A stretch of DNA of 64,000 nucleotides, taken from assembly GCA_050250575.1 (NCBI GenBank), contig JBFWOJ010000016.1:20121-84120 (forward strand), in the 5' to 3' direction. Origin of the DNA: SHVO01 sp050250575. Its GTDB lineage: Bacteria > Pseudomonadota > Alphaproteobacteria > Rhodospirillales > Rhodospirillaceae. Made by a program: the position numbers and the translations under genes. The notes below the pieces were generated by a model. The model did no database searches, was not told the origin of the DNA, and saw only the letters and a list, made by a program, of their open reading frames with translations. Below are positions 38,021 to 47,854 of this stretch, in pieces. How positions within the stretch are numbered: position 1 is the first letter of the stretch; every line of letters starts with the position of its first letter.

Positions 38021-38096
38021 CGTCGCCTTGCAGTGATCCCGGTGGGCGCAAGCGGGACTTCCTATGGGAAAGGCCCTGGTCGCGGCGAGCAGCTGA

Positions 38097-38330
38097 CTAG
38101 GCCGGCGCCTGCGTCGTCAGGGCGAGCGCGTGCAATTGTCCGCCCATTTTGCCCTTGAGGGCCGCGTAGACCATCTGATGCTGCTGCACCCGCGACTTAC
38201 CCTTGAAGGCCGCGGATGTGACGATCGCGGCGTAATGGTCGCCGTCGCCGCGCAAGTCCTGGATCTCGACGCTGGCGTCCGGGAACGCCGCCTTGATCAT
38301 CTGTTCGATTTCCGCCGCCGCCATCGCCAT
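38097..38330 (-). CDS. bolA: BolA family protein
   Basis: This 77-residue protein has the BolA fold: IEQMIKAAFPDASVEIQDLR, then DHYAAIVTSAAFKGKSRVQQ, HQMVYAALKGKMGGQLHALAL. BolA proteins act with monothiol glutaredoxins in iron and Fe-S handling. It lies 11 bases after purL, the usual alphaproteobacterial location, with grxD displaced to 34068. Confidence 0.93.
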   Translation of the reverse strand: MAMAAAEIEQMIKAAFPDASVEIQDLRGDGDHYAAIVTSAAFKGKSRVQQHQMVYAALKGKMGGQLHALALTTQAPA

Positions 38331-38341
38331 CGTCGATCTCC

Positions 38342-40540
38342 TTACGCCGCCGGACGCGACATATAGCCTGGGAACCAGCCTTCGTGCAGGGCGCGCAGCT
38401 CCTCAAGCGCGACCGTTGCGCCGCCCAGGCTGATCGCGTCGCCGCCCGTGACGCCGATCTCCTCGAGGCGCACGCCGGTCGCCATGGCGGCGGCCTTGAC
38501 GCCGGCGAGGTCGGAGGTCTTCACCGTCAGCACGTAACGCCCCTGGTCTTCGCCGAAGAGTCGGGCATGGCCGGCGACTCCCTGAAGCGCGCAGCCCATG
38601 TCGCCCGCAAGCGCCATCTCCGCGATCGCGACCATGAGGCCGCCATCGGACAGATCGTGACAGGCGGTGAGCTTGCGGCCGCGGATCATCGCGCGCACGA
38701 AATCGCCGACGCGTTTCTCGTGCCTGAGATCGACCGGCGGCGGCGCGCCTTTCTCCTGGCCGCAGACTTCGCGCAGATAGAGAGACTGGCCGAGCCAGCC
38801 GGAGCCTTCCTGGCCGGCCAGGAGGACGATCTCCTTCTCGGCCTTGAAGGATATCGTGCACATCGTATCGAGGTCATCGATCAGGCCGACGCCGCCGATG
38901 GCGGGCGTGGGCATGATCGGCTTGCCGTCGGTCTCGTTGTACAGCGACACGTTGCCCGAGATCACCGGATAGTCGAGCCCTTTACAGGCTTCGCCGATAC
39001 CGTGGATGGCATCGACGATCTGTCCCATGATCTCCGGTTTCTGCGGATTGCCGAAATTGAGGTTGTCGGTGACGGCGAGCGGACGCCCGCCGACGGCGGT
39101 GATATTGCGCCAAGTCTCCGCGACCGCCTGCTTGCCGCCTTCCAGGGGATCGGCGAGCACGTAACGCGGCGTGACGTCGGTCGTCATCGCGAGGCCGCGG
39201 TTGGAGCCGTGGATGCGCACGACCGCTGCGTCGCCGCCGGGGCGCTGGCAGGTGTCGGCCATGACCATGTGATCGTACTGTTCGTAGACCCAGCGGCGGC
39301 TGGCGATATCCGGGCAGCCCATGAGGGTCTTGAGCGCATCGGCCCAAGGCACGTCCTTCACGTCCTTCGCCTCGAGGATCGGCTGGCGGCGTGTCGGCGT
39401 CCACGGACGGTCGTATTCGGGAGAGGCCTGGGCGAGGGGATCGATCGGCAGATCGCACACCACTTCGCCGTGGAACTTGAGGATCATGCGGCCCGTCGTC
39501 GTCAGGTGCCCGATGACGGCGAAGTCGAGCTCCCACTTCTCGAAGATCTTGCGCGCGATCTCCTCCTTGCCCGGCTTGAGGATGATCAGCATGCGCTCCT
39601 GACTTTCGGAGAGCATCATCTCGTAAGGCGTCATGCCTTCTTCGCGCTGAGGCACTTTCTCCATCTCGAGCTCGACACCCATGCCGCCCTTGGAGGCCAT
39701 CTCGAAGGACGAGCTGGTAAGGCCGGCGGCGCCCATATCCTGAATGGACTGGATGGCGTCGGTCGCCATCAGTTCCATGCAGGCTTCGATCAGGAGCTTT
39801 TCGGTGAAGGGATCGCCGACCTGCACGGTCGGCCGCTTCTCCTCGGAGTTGGCGTCGAACTCCGCCGAAGCCATGGTCGCGCCGTGGATGCCGTCGCGGC
39901 CGGTCTTGGAGCCGACATAGACCACGGGATTGCCCGCGCCCGCGGCCTTGGAATAGAAGATCCGGTCCTGGCGCGCGAGGCCGACCGTCATCGCGTTGAC
40001 GAGGATATTGCCGTTGTAGCTCGGGTGGAAATTCACTTCCCCGCCGACGGTGGGAACCCCCACGCAATTGCCATAGCCGGCGATGCCCGCGACCACGCCG
40101 CCGACAAGATGGCGCGTCTTGGGGTGATCGGGCGAACCGAAGCGCAAGGCATTCAGGTTTGCGATGGGACGGGCGCCCATGGTGAAGACGTCGCGCAAGA
40201 TGCCGCCGACGCCGGTCGCCGCGCCCTGATAGGGCTCGATGAACGACGGGTGGTTGTGACTTTCCATCTTGAAGATGGCGGCAAGGCCGTCACCGATGTC
40301 GATGACGCCGGCGTTCTCGCCGGGGCCGCAGATGACCCATGGCGCCTTGGTGGGCAGGGTCTTCAGCCACTTTTTCGAGGACTTGTAGGAGCAGTGCTCC
40401 GACCACATGACCGAGAAGATGCCGAGCTCGACGAGGTTCGGCTCGCGCCCGAGCACTTCGAGGATCTTCTCATACTCGTCGTCCGACAGGCCGTGGGTCT
40501 TGATGTCCTCGGGCGTGATGCGATCGTTCTTCAAGGTCAC
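38342..40540 (-). CDS. purL: Phosphoribosylformylglycinamidine synthase subunit PurL
   Basis: This 732-residue short-type PurL makes FGAM from FGAR, ATP and ammonia supplied by PurQ. It begins ITPEDIKTHGLSDDEYEKIL, and contains WSEHCSYKSSKKWLKTLPT, KMESHNHPSFIEPYQGAATG and GMGVELE. The gene starts with GTG at 40540, overlapping the purQ stop by 4 bases. It works with PurQ and PurS encoded just upstream. Confidence 0.96.
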   Translation of the reverse strand: MTLKNDRITPEDIKTHGLSDDEYEKILEVLGREPNLVELGIFSVMWSEHCSYKSSKKWLKTLPTKAPWVICGPGENAGVIDIGDGLAAIFKMESHNHPSFIEPYQGAATGVGGILRDVFTMGARPIANLNALRFGSPDHPKTRHLVGGVVAGIAGYGNCVGVPTVGGEVNFHPSYNGNILVNAMTVGLARQDRIFYSKAAGAGNPVVYVGSKTGRDGIHGATMASAEFDANSEEKRPTVQVGDPFTEKLLIEACMELMATDAIQSIQDMGAAGLTSSSFEMASKGGMGVELEMEKVPQREEGMTPYEMMLSESQERMLIILKPGKEEIARKIFEKWELDFAVIGHLTTTGRMILKFHGEVVCDLPIDPLAQASPEYDRPWTPTRRQPILEAKDVKDVPWADALKTLMGCPDIASRRWVYEQYDHMVMADTCQRPGGDAAVVRIHGSNRGLAMTTDVTPRYVLADPLEGGKQAVAETWRNITAVGGRPLAVTDNLNFGNPQKPEIMGQIVDAIHGIGEACKGLDYPVISGNVSLYNETDGKPIMPTPAIGGVGLIDDLDTMCTISFKAEKEIVLLAGQEGSGWLGQSLYLREVCGQEKGAPPPVDLRHEKRVGDFVRAMIRGRKLTACHDLSDGGLMVAIAEMALAGDMGCALQGVAGHARLFGEDQGRYVLTVKTSDLAGVKAAAMATGVRLEEIGVTGGDAISLGGATVALEELRALHEGWFPGYMSRPAA

Positions 40541-41226
40541 GCGAGAGTCTCCACGAGAGCGTCGAACATGGCGCGCCCGTCGACGCCGCCGAGTTTCGGA
40601 TCGGACAGCCGTTCCGGATGGGGCATCATGCCGAGCACGGTGCGCGATTTATTGAACACGCCGGCGATGTTGCGCTGCGAGCCGTTGGGATTGGCTTCCG
40701 GCGTGACGTCGCCGGTGGGCGTGCAGTAGCGGAAGGCGATGAGGCCCTGATCTTCCAGGCCTTTCAGCGTATCCTCGTCGGCGTAATAGTTGCCCTCGCC
40801 GTGGCCGATGGGAATGCGGATCACCTGGCCCACTTCGTAACGCGCGGTAAACGCGGTCTGGGAATCCTCGACGCGCAGGTGCACGTCCTTGCAGATGTAT
40901 TTAAGGTCGCGGTTGCGCATGAGAACGCCGGGCACGAGCCCGGCTTCGGTGATGATCTGAAAACCGTTACAGATGCCGAGGATGCGGCCGCCGCGCTCGG
41001 CGTGGCGCTTGATCTCGCGCATGATCGGCGAATGAGCGCCCATGGCGCCGCAGCGCAAGTAGTCGCCATAGGAAAAACCGCCGGGCACGACGATGAGGTC
41101 GAGGTCCGGAAGTTCGGTGTCGCGATGCCAGATCATCGCGGTCTTTCTGCCCGTGCTTTGCTCCAGCGCGACGGCGACGTCGCGATCGCAATTGGAACCC
41201 GGGAAAACGACGACGCCGGCTTTCAT
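40537..41226 (-). CDS. purQ: Phosphoribosylformylglycinamidine synthase subunit PurQ
   Basis: This 229-residue class I glutaminase supplies ammonia to PurL. The start is KAGVVVFPGSNCDRD; the nucleophile Cys is in GRILGICNGFQI, and His/Glu in HGEGNY and MPHPERL. ATG 41226 overlaps the purS stop by one or more bases and its own stop overlaps purL, so purS-purQ-purL are translationally coupled. Confidence 0.96.
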   Translation of the reverse strand: MKAGVVVFPGSNCDRDVAVALEQSTGRKTAMIWHRDTELPDLDLIVVPGGFSYGDYLRCGAMGAHSPIMREIKRHAERGGRILGICNGFQIITEAGLVPGVLMRNRDLKYICKDVHLRVEDSQTAFTARYEVGQVIRIPIGHGEGNYYADEDTLKGLEDQGLIAFRYCTPTGDVTPEANPNGSQRNIAGVFNKSRTVLGMMPHPERLSDPKLGGVDGRAMFDALVETLA

Positions 41227-41468
41227 CAGTCCATCACCTCGACGCGGAAGTTTTCGATGACCGTGTTGGCGAGAAGCTTGCGGCACATGTCCTCGACCTC
41301 GGCCTTGGCCTTCGCTTTATCGGTGCCGGCGAGGTTCAGCTCGATGAACTTGCCCTGGCGGACGTCGGAGACGCCCGGGAAGCCGAGACCATGGAGCGCG
41401 TGCTCGACGGCTTTGCCTTGCGGGTCGAGGACGCCGTTCTTGAGGGTGATGTGGACTTTGGCTTTCAA
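41226..41468 (-). CDS. purS: Phosphoribosylformylglycinamidine synthase subunit PurS
   Basis: This 80-residue protein bridges PurQ and PurL in the FGAM synthase complex. It has VHITLKNGVLDPQGKAVEHA and GKFIELNL, typical of PurS. It is the first gene of the overlapping purS-purQ-purL set and lies 48 bases after purC, with a stem-loop between. Confidence 0.95.
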   Translation of the reverse strand: MKAKVHITLKNGVLDPQGKAVEHALHGLGFPGVSDVRQGKFIELNLAGTDKAKAKAEVEDMCRKLLANTVIENFRVEVMD

Positions 41469-41486
41469 AGCGTGCTCCTAAGACTT

Positions 41487-41512
41487 CAATCCCGGGACTT
41501 GGCCCGGGATTG
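41487..41512. other. Stem-loop between purC and purS
   Basis: CAATCCCGGG (41487-41496) and CCCGGGATTG (41503-41512) form a perfect 10-bp stem with a 6-base loop. There is no T-run on either side, so it is more likely a processing, stability or attenuating structure within the pur transcript than a full terminator. Confidence 0.6.
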
Positions 41513-41516
41513 ATCG

Positions 41517-42284
41517 CTATTGCAGTGTCGACGGGCCTTTGACGTCGGTGGGCCCGCTTTCGGGCAGGATGCCGAGACGTCGCGCGACCTCCTGATAGGC
41601 CTCTTCGATCTGGCCGAGATCGCGGCGGAAACGGTCCTTGTCCATCTTCTCGTTGGTCTTGGCGTCCCACAGACGCATGTTGTCCGGCGACAGTTCGTCC
41701 GCGAGCACGACCTGTACGTCGCCGTTCTCGTGGAACAGGCGGCCGAACTCGACCTTGAAATCGACCAGGCGAATCCCGATGCCGAGGAACAGGCCCGCGA
41801 GATAGTCGTTGATGCGCAGGCTCATGTTCAGCATCTCGTCGATCTCGTGGATCGCCGCCCAGCCGAAGCCGGTGATGTGCTCTTCCGAGACCATCGGGTC
41901 GTCGAGCTGATCGCTCTTGTAGTAATACTCGATGATGGACCGCGGCAGGCGCGTGCCTTCGGGGATCGCGAAGCGCTTGGAGATGGAGCCGGCGGCGATA
42001 TTGCGTACCACGACCTCGACCGGAATGATCTCGACCTCTTTCACCAGTTGCTCGCGCATGTTGAGACGGCGCACGAAGTGGGTCGGGATGCCGATCTCCT
42101 CGAGCTTGGTCATCAGGTATTCGGAGATGCGGTTATTGAGCACGCCCTTGCCGGTGATCGTGCCCTTCTTCTTGTTGTTGAAGGCGGTGGCGTCGTCCTT
42201 GAAGTACTGGACGAGCGTGCCGGGTTCGGGGCCCTCGAAAAGCACCTTGGCCTTGCCTTCGTAAACTTGTTTGCGCCGTGCCAT
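41517..42284 (-). CDS. purC: SAICAR synthase
   Basis: This 255-residue enzyme joins CAIR with aspartate using ATP. It shows QVYEGKAKVLFEGPEPGTLV, FNNKKKGTITGKGVLNNRIS, VRNIAAGSISKRFAI and LVDFKVEFGRL, all typical of bacterial PurC. It leads the purC-purS-purQ-purL gene order. Confidence 0.96.
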   Translation of the reverse strand: MARRKQVYEGKAKVLFEGPEPGTLVQYFKDDATAFNNKKKGTITGKGVLNNRISEYLMTKLEEIGIPTHFVRRLNMREQLVKEVEIIPVEVVVRNIAAGSISKRFAIPEGTRLPRSIIEYYYKSDQLDDPMVSEEHITGFGWAAIHEIDEMLNMSLRINDYLAGLFLGIGIRLVDFKVEFGRLFHENGDVQVVLADELSPDNMRLWDAKTNEKMDKDRFRRDLGQIEEAYQEVARRLGILPESGPTDVKGPSTLQ

Positions 42285-42425
42285 GGGGTGCTTTTCCTGC
42301 GAGGTGGGCCACTAGACCCTGTATTGGGCGGGCGTTGACCGCCCTGCTTATGGGGGTCCTATAGCAGGAGCCATGCCCGCGAGACAACGCGGGCGTTGGC
42401 CTTGCGAAAACCCCCCAAAACCGGC

Positions 42426-43214
42426 CTAAACGGCGGGGTTAACGACCCCGGCGCCGATATCCACAGGTTCAAACGGCGCAGACTCGGGCCGCCCCGCCGC
42501 GAACAGCCAGACCGGGCGTTTGCCGTCCTTCTTAAAAACCTGTTCGGCGGACGGCAGCGCGAGCAGGGCGGAGGACGAGGTCCCGAAGCCGTTCGCCATC
42601 TGAAAGCTCATGGCGCGCGCCTCGCTGCCGCCTTCGGTGGCGCCGAGCAGGCGCGTCCATCCGTCCCACATATCCGCATCGGGATCGGGCACGGGCGCGC
42701 TTTCGAACAGCGGCCGAAAGTGGACGATGCGCTGATCGGCACGGTCGTTGCGATCGAAGGCGGTGAACATGGAAAGACCGTCGGGGATCTTCTGTTTGTC
42801 GACCCAAGCGCCGGGAACGGACGCACGCAATGTCAGCCACCAGGCGTCGCGGTTGTCGGCGACGACAAGGTTGAAGGGTCGATAGGCGAGCGGATCCAAA
42901 TCGGCGAGCGCTTCGGCGGCATCGGCGGCATTGGCGTGATCGAGCGCTTCGAGCACGAGTTCGCCGCGGCTGCGTTTGCCGGGCGCGGGGCCGAGGGAGC
43001 CATGGCGGTTGAGAATGCACGCGACGACGCCGGTGTCGTTGAGCCCCATCCAGGTTCCGCCGGCAAGTTCGTCAAGGCCCGCGACCACGTCGGGCCGCTC
43101 GGGCCAATGCCGCGCCGGCGGTTTCCACGGCCGGTTCGCCATCTCGTCGCGGTTGGCGCCGAGAATGACGGGCCAGGCGTGGCCAGGACGGCGCAGGAGG
43201 ACGACAGTGCACAT
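42426..43214 (-). CDS. NRDE (TANGO2-like) family protein
   Basis: This 262-residue protein starts with the invariant MCTVVL and contains the name-giving ILGANRDEMANRPW plus GGTWMGLNDTGVVACILNRH. The family (TANGO2 in eukaryotes) has a proposed role in handling haem or lipid cofactors, still uncertain. It lies just upstream of purC on the same strand, separated by 141 bases. Confidence 0.9.
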   Translation of the reverse strand: MCTVVLLRRPGHAWPVILGANRDEMANRPWKPPARHWPERPDVVAGLDELAGGTWMGLNDTGVVACILNRHGSLGPAPGKRSRGELVLEALDHANAADAAEALADLDPLAYRPFNLVVADNRDAWWLTLRASVPGAWVDKQKIPDGLSMFTAFDRNDRADQRIVHFRPLFESAPVPDPDADMWDGWTRLLGATEGGSEARAMSFQMANGFGTSSSALLALPSAEQVFKKDGKRPVWLFAAGRPESAPFEPVDIGAGVVNPAV

Positions 43215-43578
43215 GAGTCAGTTCATTGCGGTTCGTATCGAACGGTAACACAGCACTCCCACGCTGGTCCCGGATGACGAGAGCCTGTCGAACGAGCGGG
43301 ACGGCTTCCTCCGGCGGATTCTCTCGTTCCGGGGCGTCGTTGCGCCGCGCGGCATATCGCTCCAGCGCCACAACGTCGGCACGGACAAGCTGGAAGCCGC
43401 AAGCCTATGCGGCCATCGCGGCCGAATACCAGGATGTCGCCCTGTCACGCGAAACAAGCGAGAAACCGACGGCTTACATCGCACGGCACGCTTCGGCGCG
43501 GAACGGCCAAAGGTCCGTGGAGTTGCCTAGCCGCGCCCGCGTCGCTATATCAAATGCCCCACCTTCAGAGAGGACTTC
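43215..43578. other. 364-base stretch without a supportable gene
   Basis: Frames on both strands are Arg/Pro/Ala-rich and lack recognisable motifs. It lies between the divergent NRDE and DUF1476 genes and should carry both promoters. I see no terminator, tRNA or repeat. Confidence 0.4.
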
Positions 43579-43899
43579 ATGAGCGACGCGTTTGGCGACC
43601 GGGAAAAAGGTTTTGAACGGAAGTACCAGCTCGATCAGGAGCAACAGTTCCGGGCGCAGGTGCGCAGAGACAAGTTGTTCGGCCAGTGGGCCGCGGGCCA
43701 GCTGGGCAAGACCGGCGCCGACGCCGACGCCTATGCGCAAGAGGTGGTGGATTCGAATTTCGAGAAACCCGGCGACGACGACATGATCGCCAAGGTCAGC
43801 AAGGACCTCGGCGGCAAAGTCTCCGATGCCGATCTCAAGAAGAAGCTTCAAGAACTGTTCGGCCAGGCCGCGGCCGCGGTTGCAGGCGAAAAGAAGTAG
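43579..43899 (+). CDS. DUF1476 protein, F1Fo-ATPase inhibitory zeta subunit
   Basis: This 106-residue protein matches the alphaproteobacterial zeta subunit, which inhibits F1-ATPase in Paracoccus and relatives. It begins SDAFGDREKGFERKYQLDQE, continues with an amphipathic FRAQVRRDKLFGQWAAGQLG and ends in a helical four-helix-type region (VSDADLKKKLQELFGQAAAA). Its site between pur genes is typical. It converges with purB. Confidence 0.9.
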   Translation: MSDAFGDREKGFERKYQLDQEQQFRAQVRRDKLFGQWAAGQLGKTGADADAYAQEVVDSNFEKPGDDDMIAKVSKDLGGKVSDADLKKKLQELFGQAAAAVAGEKK

Positions 43900-43954
43900 T
43901 CTCGCTCGGCGCAGGACCTTGGGCTTAATCCCAGGGCGGCCTCGTGCGCGGACC

Positions 43955-45253
<1,299 letters not shown>

Positions 45254-45470
45254 GGACGGATCATTCCTCGGTCTTAGGCGGGTGCACCGATGTATAGGCC
45301 ACGGACCTTCGGTTCTCAAATAGTCCCGGTTGCGGAGCGTGAAAATTCGCTTCGAAAAGTATCGTTGTGCGGCAACGGTTTACCGCCCACCGGGAACATC
45401 ATTCCGGTTCGGCCATTGCGAAGGGTGGCCCGACGGGAACCGGGCCTCGAGAAGTCGCAGGATACAAAAC

Positions 45471-46268
45471 ATGGAAAACCATGCGCTCGCGCAGCGTAAC
45501 GCTGCAATCATTGCCCGTTTCGGATGGTCCGAGCGGCTCTTGTTCCGTTTCTCGAAAAACCCCGAGCACCACTTCGTCGCCGGCGGTTACGTCAAGCCGA
45601 CCGCGCAATGGACGCCTTCGACCGCGCTGTCCGATCTCCTGTGCCAGTTTCCTCACCTCAAGTCGCTGATCCGGGGCAAACGCGTGCTCGACTACGGCTG
45701 CGGCGACGGCTTCCAGGCCGTCGCCATGGCGGAAGCGGGCGCGGCCTTTGTCCTTGGTGTCGACATCGTCGAGCAGCGGCTGAACCACGCCCGGCGCATG
45801 GCGCGCGGAATCCCGAACGTCGTGTTCGCGCGGGCGATCGAAGGTGAATTCGACGTCGCCATCTCCCTCAACTCCTTCGAGCACTTTCCCGAACCGGATA
45901 GGAACCTCGACGAACTCGCCGCGGCGATTACGCCCGGGGGGCTGATCCTGATCACTTTCGGGTCGCCTTGGCTGTCGCCCTACGGGTCGCACATGAACTT
46001 CTTTACCGATCTCCCCTGGGTGAACGTGCTTTTTCCTGAGAAGACGGTGTTCAGGGTAAGACAGCTGTACCGCGACGATACGCTTCTCACCTACGTGCCG
46101 CTGATGAACAAAATGACCATTCGCCGTTTCGAAAGGATCATCGCGAAGAGCGGCTTAAAGGTCGTTTCGCTGGAGTATAAAGCGATCAGGAATTTCCCGG
46201 TGCTGTCCCATCTTCCGGGGCTGCGGGAGTTCTTCCTCAACCGGGTCAATTGCATATTGACCAGGTAA
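45471..46268 (+). CDS. Class I SAM-dependent methyltransferase
   Basis: This 265-residue protein has a clear motif I (VLDYGCGDGFQAVAMAEAG) and acidic VDIVEQRL, followed by FDVAISLNSFEHF and ITPGGLILITFG. Substrate is unknown; the long C-terminal part with hydrophobic stretches resembles methyltransferases of glycan or lipid modification. The start is ATG 45471; the 45254-45470 spacer holds the divergent purB and methyltransferase promoters. Confidence 0.82.
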   Translation: MENHALAQRNAAIIARFGWSERLLFRFSKNPEHHFVAGGYVKPTAQWTPSTALSDLLCQFPHLKSLIRGKRVLDYGCGDGFQAVAMAEAGAAFVLGVDIVEQRLNHARRMARGIPNVVFARAIEGEFDVAISLNSFEHFPEPDRNLDELAAAITPGGLILITFGSPWLSPYGSHMNFFTDLPWVNVLFPEKTVFRVRQLYRDDTLLTYVPLMNKMTIRRFERIIAKSGLKVVSLEYKAIRNFPVLSHLPGLREFFLNRVNCILTR

Positions 46269-46340
46269 GCGGTTCCGGCGGGGTTCACCCACGGCGACTT
46301 TCCGGTCCGGATCGCCTTTGCGAGGATGACGAACCTGAAG

Positions 46341-46375
46341 TGGCGATTTTAGACAACATATGTCTAAAACCGCCA
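46341..46375. promoter_or_regulatory. Long palindrome: terminator or activator site upstream of the efflux operon
   Basis: TGGCGATTTTAGAC (46341-46354) pairs with GTCTAAAACCGCCA (46362-46375), 13 of 14 positions, around AACATAT. TTTTC follows, so it could terminate the methyltransferase gene. It lies about 85-120 bases upstream of a sigma-54 promoter, the usual place for an enhancer-binding-protein site. Confidence 0.6.
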
Positions 46376-46458
46376 TTTTCATTTGGTATTTCGCTAATTT
46401 TTTTAGCCTGCGCGAAATAAATCGCGGCGGATCAATGACTTAAGTCTCGTACAACTTG

Positions 46459-46474
46459 TGGCACGGCCTTTGCT
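46459..46474 (+). promoter_or_regulatory. Sigma-54 (RpoN) promoter
   Basis: TGGCACG-GCCT-TTGCT matches the sigma-54 -24/-12 consensus TGGCACG-N4-TTGCW exactly. It lies 49 bases before the ATG of the efflux adaptor gene, in the right orientation. The operon would need an RpoN-type activator, which is not in this window. Confidence 0.75.
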
Positions 46475-46522
46475 CTAGGGGAAGTCGGCGGACCCTACCG
46501 CCGAGAGGAGAGCTTCCGGCCC

Positions 46523-47833
46523 ATGACTTCGCCTGACCCACACGCGACCCCTCGCGTCATCCATGGCGGAGCTATGGATCGAAAGATCGAAGCTCCGGCT
46601 TGGCACAAGCGCGCCAAGCTCGCTGCCGCGGCCGGCGGCAGCGCTTTGCTTCTTGTTCTCGCGATTTACCTGATCGCCGCACCCGGCGGCCGCACCGTGA
46701 AGGTGGAAAGCACCACCGTCACTGTCGGCGAAGTCACCCGCGGCGCGTTCGAGGACTTCGTTCCCATCCGCGGCCGCGTCGCGCCGCTCAAGACGGTCTA
46801 CCTCGACGCCATCGAAGGCGGGCGGATCGAAAGGATCTATGTCGAAGACGGCGCCGAGGTGAAAGCCGGCGACGTGCTGGTGGACCTTTCCAACACCCAG
46901 CTTCGTCTCGAAGTGCTGACCCGCGAAGCCGAGGTCGCGCAGCAGACCAACAACGTGCGCACGCTGGAGCTCAACCTCGAGCAAAGCCGGCTCAACAACC
47001 GGCGCGACCTGATTGAAGCGGAATACCAGGTGCAGAAGCTGGGCCGCGCGCTCGAGCGGCGCAGGAAACTCGCCGCCGACGGGCACAGCTCCAAGGCCGA
47101 TCTCGAGAACCTCGAGGACGAATACAACTTTCAGAAAAAGAAATTCACCCTGCTGACCGAGACGCTGACGAACACCGAGCAGCTTCAGGAGACGCAGCTC
47201 ACCCAGATCAAAGCGACCGCCAAACGCCTCACGGAGAATCTCGAGATCGCGCGCCTCAACCTCGACGGCTTGACGGTGCGGGCGCCGGTCGATGGCCGCC
47301 TGACGGCTTTCAACGCCGAAGTCGGTCAGAGCCTCGCCAAAGGCGAGCGCCTCGGCCAGATCGACGACCCGGGCCGCCGCAAGGTCGCCGCCGAGATCGA
47401 CGAGTTCTATCTCAATCGGGTCGAGGTCGAGCAAAACGCCGGCCTGTCGTGGAACGGCAAGGACTACGCGCTCAAGGTGGCCAAGAGCTACCCGCAAGTG
47501 CGCGACGGTCACTTCGTCGCCGATCTCGTGTTCGAGGGCGAGGAGCCCGCGGACATGCGCCGCGGCCAGACGCTGCAGCTCAAGCTCACCCTGGGCGACG
47601 CGACCGAGGCGGTGCTGATCCCGGACGGCGCCTTCTACCAGGATACCGGCGGCGCCTGGATTTTCGTGGTCGCGCCGGACGGCGATACCGCCGCGCGCCG
47701 CAACGTGCGCCTGGGGCGGCGCAACTCCCGCTTCATCGAAGTGCTCGACGGGCTCGAGCCCGGCGAGAAGGTTGTCACCTCGCCTTACACCGCATTTCTG
47801 GACAAAGACCGCCTCGAGATCGCGGCCAAGTAA
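46523..47833 (+). CDS. Periplasmic adaptor of an ABC efflux system (MacA/HlyD-like)
   Basis: This 436-residue protein has one N-terminal membrane helix (about 35-53), lipoyl-type and barrel segments (GRVAPLKTVYLDAIEGGRIE, RAPVDGRLTAFNAEVGQSL) and a coiled-coil hairpin of about 90 residues. It should connect the ABC permease to an outer-membrane channel, which is not in the window. It is the first gene behind the sigma-54 promoter and lies 21 bases from the ATPase gene. Confidence 0.9.
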   Translation: MTSPDPHATPRVIHGGAMDRKIEAPAWHKRAKLAAAAGGSALLLVLAIYLIAAPGGRTVKVESTTVTVGEVTRGAFEDFVPIRGRVAPLKTVYLDAIEGGRIERIYVEDGAEVKAGDVLVDLSNTQLRLEVLTREAEVAQQTNNVRTLELNLEQSRLNNRRDLIEAEYQVQKLGRALERRRKLAADGHSSKADLENLEDEYNFQKKKFTLLTETLTNTEQLQETQLTQIKATAKRLTENLEIARLNLDGLTVRAPVDGRLTAFNAEVGQSLAKGERLGQIDDPGRRKVAAEIDEFYLNRVEVEQNAGLSWNGKDYALKVAKSYPQVRDGHFVADLVFEGEEPADMRRGQTLQLKLTLGDATEAVLIPDGAFYQDTGGAWIFVVAPDGDTAARRNVRLGRRNSRFIEVLDGLEPGEKVVTSPYTAFLDKDRLEIAAK

Positions 47834-47854
47834 TTGACCATAGGGGAATTGAAA

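Noticed and set aside
38384..40729. 781-residue frame antisense to purL
   Set aside because: PurL on the other strand is unmistakable; the antisense product is Arg/His-rich without domains.
42375..42394. Stem-loop GCCCGCG-6-CGCGGGC between the NRDE and purC genes as a terminator
   Set aside because: No T-run follows on the transcribed strand; a chance GC palindrome cannot be excluded.
43072..43484. Small minus-strand frames upstream of the NRDE gene
   Set aside because: They read through the NRDE start in another frame and show no motifs.
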